The notes beneath the pieces are model-generated. The model did no database searches. It was not told the DNA's origin and saw nothing but the letters and a program-made list of their open reading frames with translations. From positions 1 to 12,361 of the forward strand of contig CASEHR010000002.1 in the NCBI GenBank assembly GCA_949287785.1: DNA of 12,361 nt. Reading direction: 5' to 3'. Numbering within the stretch: position 1 is the stretch's first letter; each line of letters begins with the position of its first letter. A program made the translations under genes and the position numbers. Of this stretch, positions 12,329 to 12,361 are shown in pieces. Origin of the DNA: an uncultured Bacillota bacterium (GTDB taxonomy: Bacteria; Bacillota_I; Bacilli_A; Erysipelotrichales; Erysipelotrichaceae).

Positions 12329-12361
12329 ATGTTGTTTGTATGCGATCTGGATGGAACATTG
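12329..12361 (+). CDS. HAD-superfamily phosphatase, N-terminus only (cut by window end)
   Basis: Only eleven codons are present, MLFVCDLDGTL, but they contain the complete HAD motif I (DLDGTL), whose first aspartate is the phospho-acceptor nucleophile. The very short N-terminus before the motif is typical of Cof-type HAD hydrolases. GGGGGAATG upstream supplies the ribosome binding site. Divergent from the AEC gene. Substrate and full length cannot be judged. Confidence 0.8.
   Translation, partial: MLFVCDLDGTL

Overview
The window looks like the chromosome of a low-GC Bacillota (Firmicutes) bacterium. The reasons are strong AGGAGG-type ribosome binding sites, a conserved secG-rnr-smpB cluster, an FMN riboswitch on an ECF-type riboflavin S component, and a T-box leader on a methionine ABC transporter. 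A member of the Erysipelotrichales or a neighbouring group is plausible, but this is inference; no rRNA or other marker is present.

Layout. (1) 13-780, minus strand: ribU behind an FMN riboswitch, an intrinsic terminator and a recognisable promoter. (2) 781-5599: an AT-rich accessory block. A minus-strand regulator (1138-2400) has an XRE helix-turn-helix followed by TPR repeats, the architecture of peptide-sensing RRNPP regulators. Divergent from it, behind a long inverted repeat, is an unlisted 24-codon ORF (2558-2632) with a perfect Shine-Dalgarno. Then come a Sec-secreted protein of about 100 mature residues (2776), a six-helix permease (3174), a smaller permease cut short by a frameshift at an (AT)7 tract (3985), a BcrA/LanF-like ABC ATPase with an E-loop (4528) and a third small permease (5123). 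(3) 5600-8383: secG, rnr, smpB, encoding protein export, RNA decay and trans-translation functions. (4) 8380-11153: the promoter and T-box leader, then metN-metI-metQ for methionine uptake. (5) 11154-11290: several hairpins between converging genes. (6) 11291-12190, minus strand: an AEC-family permease. (7) 12329 to the end: the first 11 codons of a HAD-type phosphatase.

The main candidate for a new system is block 2. I read it as a cell-cell signalling circuit (short peptide plus RRNPP-type receptor) that may control a secreted protein of unknown family and a three-permease ABC transporter. The transporter resembles bacteriocin export or self-immunity pumps. One permease appears to be switchable or broken: removing one AT unit from the (AT)7 tract restores a fifth membrane helix and a KN-rich/SF pattern resembling the other two permeases. 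The signalling link, the bacteriocin-like role and the switching are inferences; the ORFs, motifs, inverted repeats and dinucleotide tract are read directly from the sequence.
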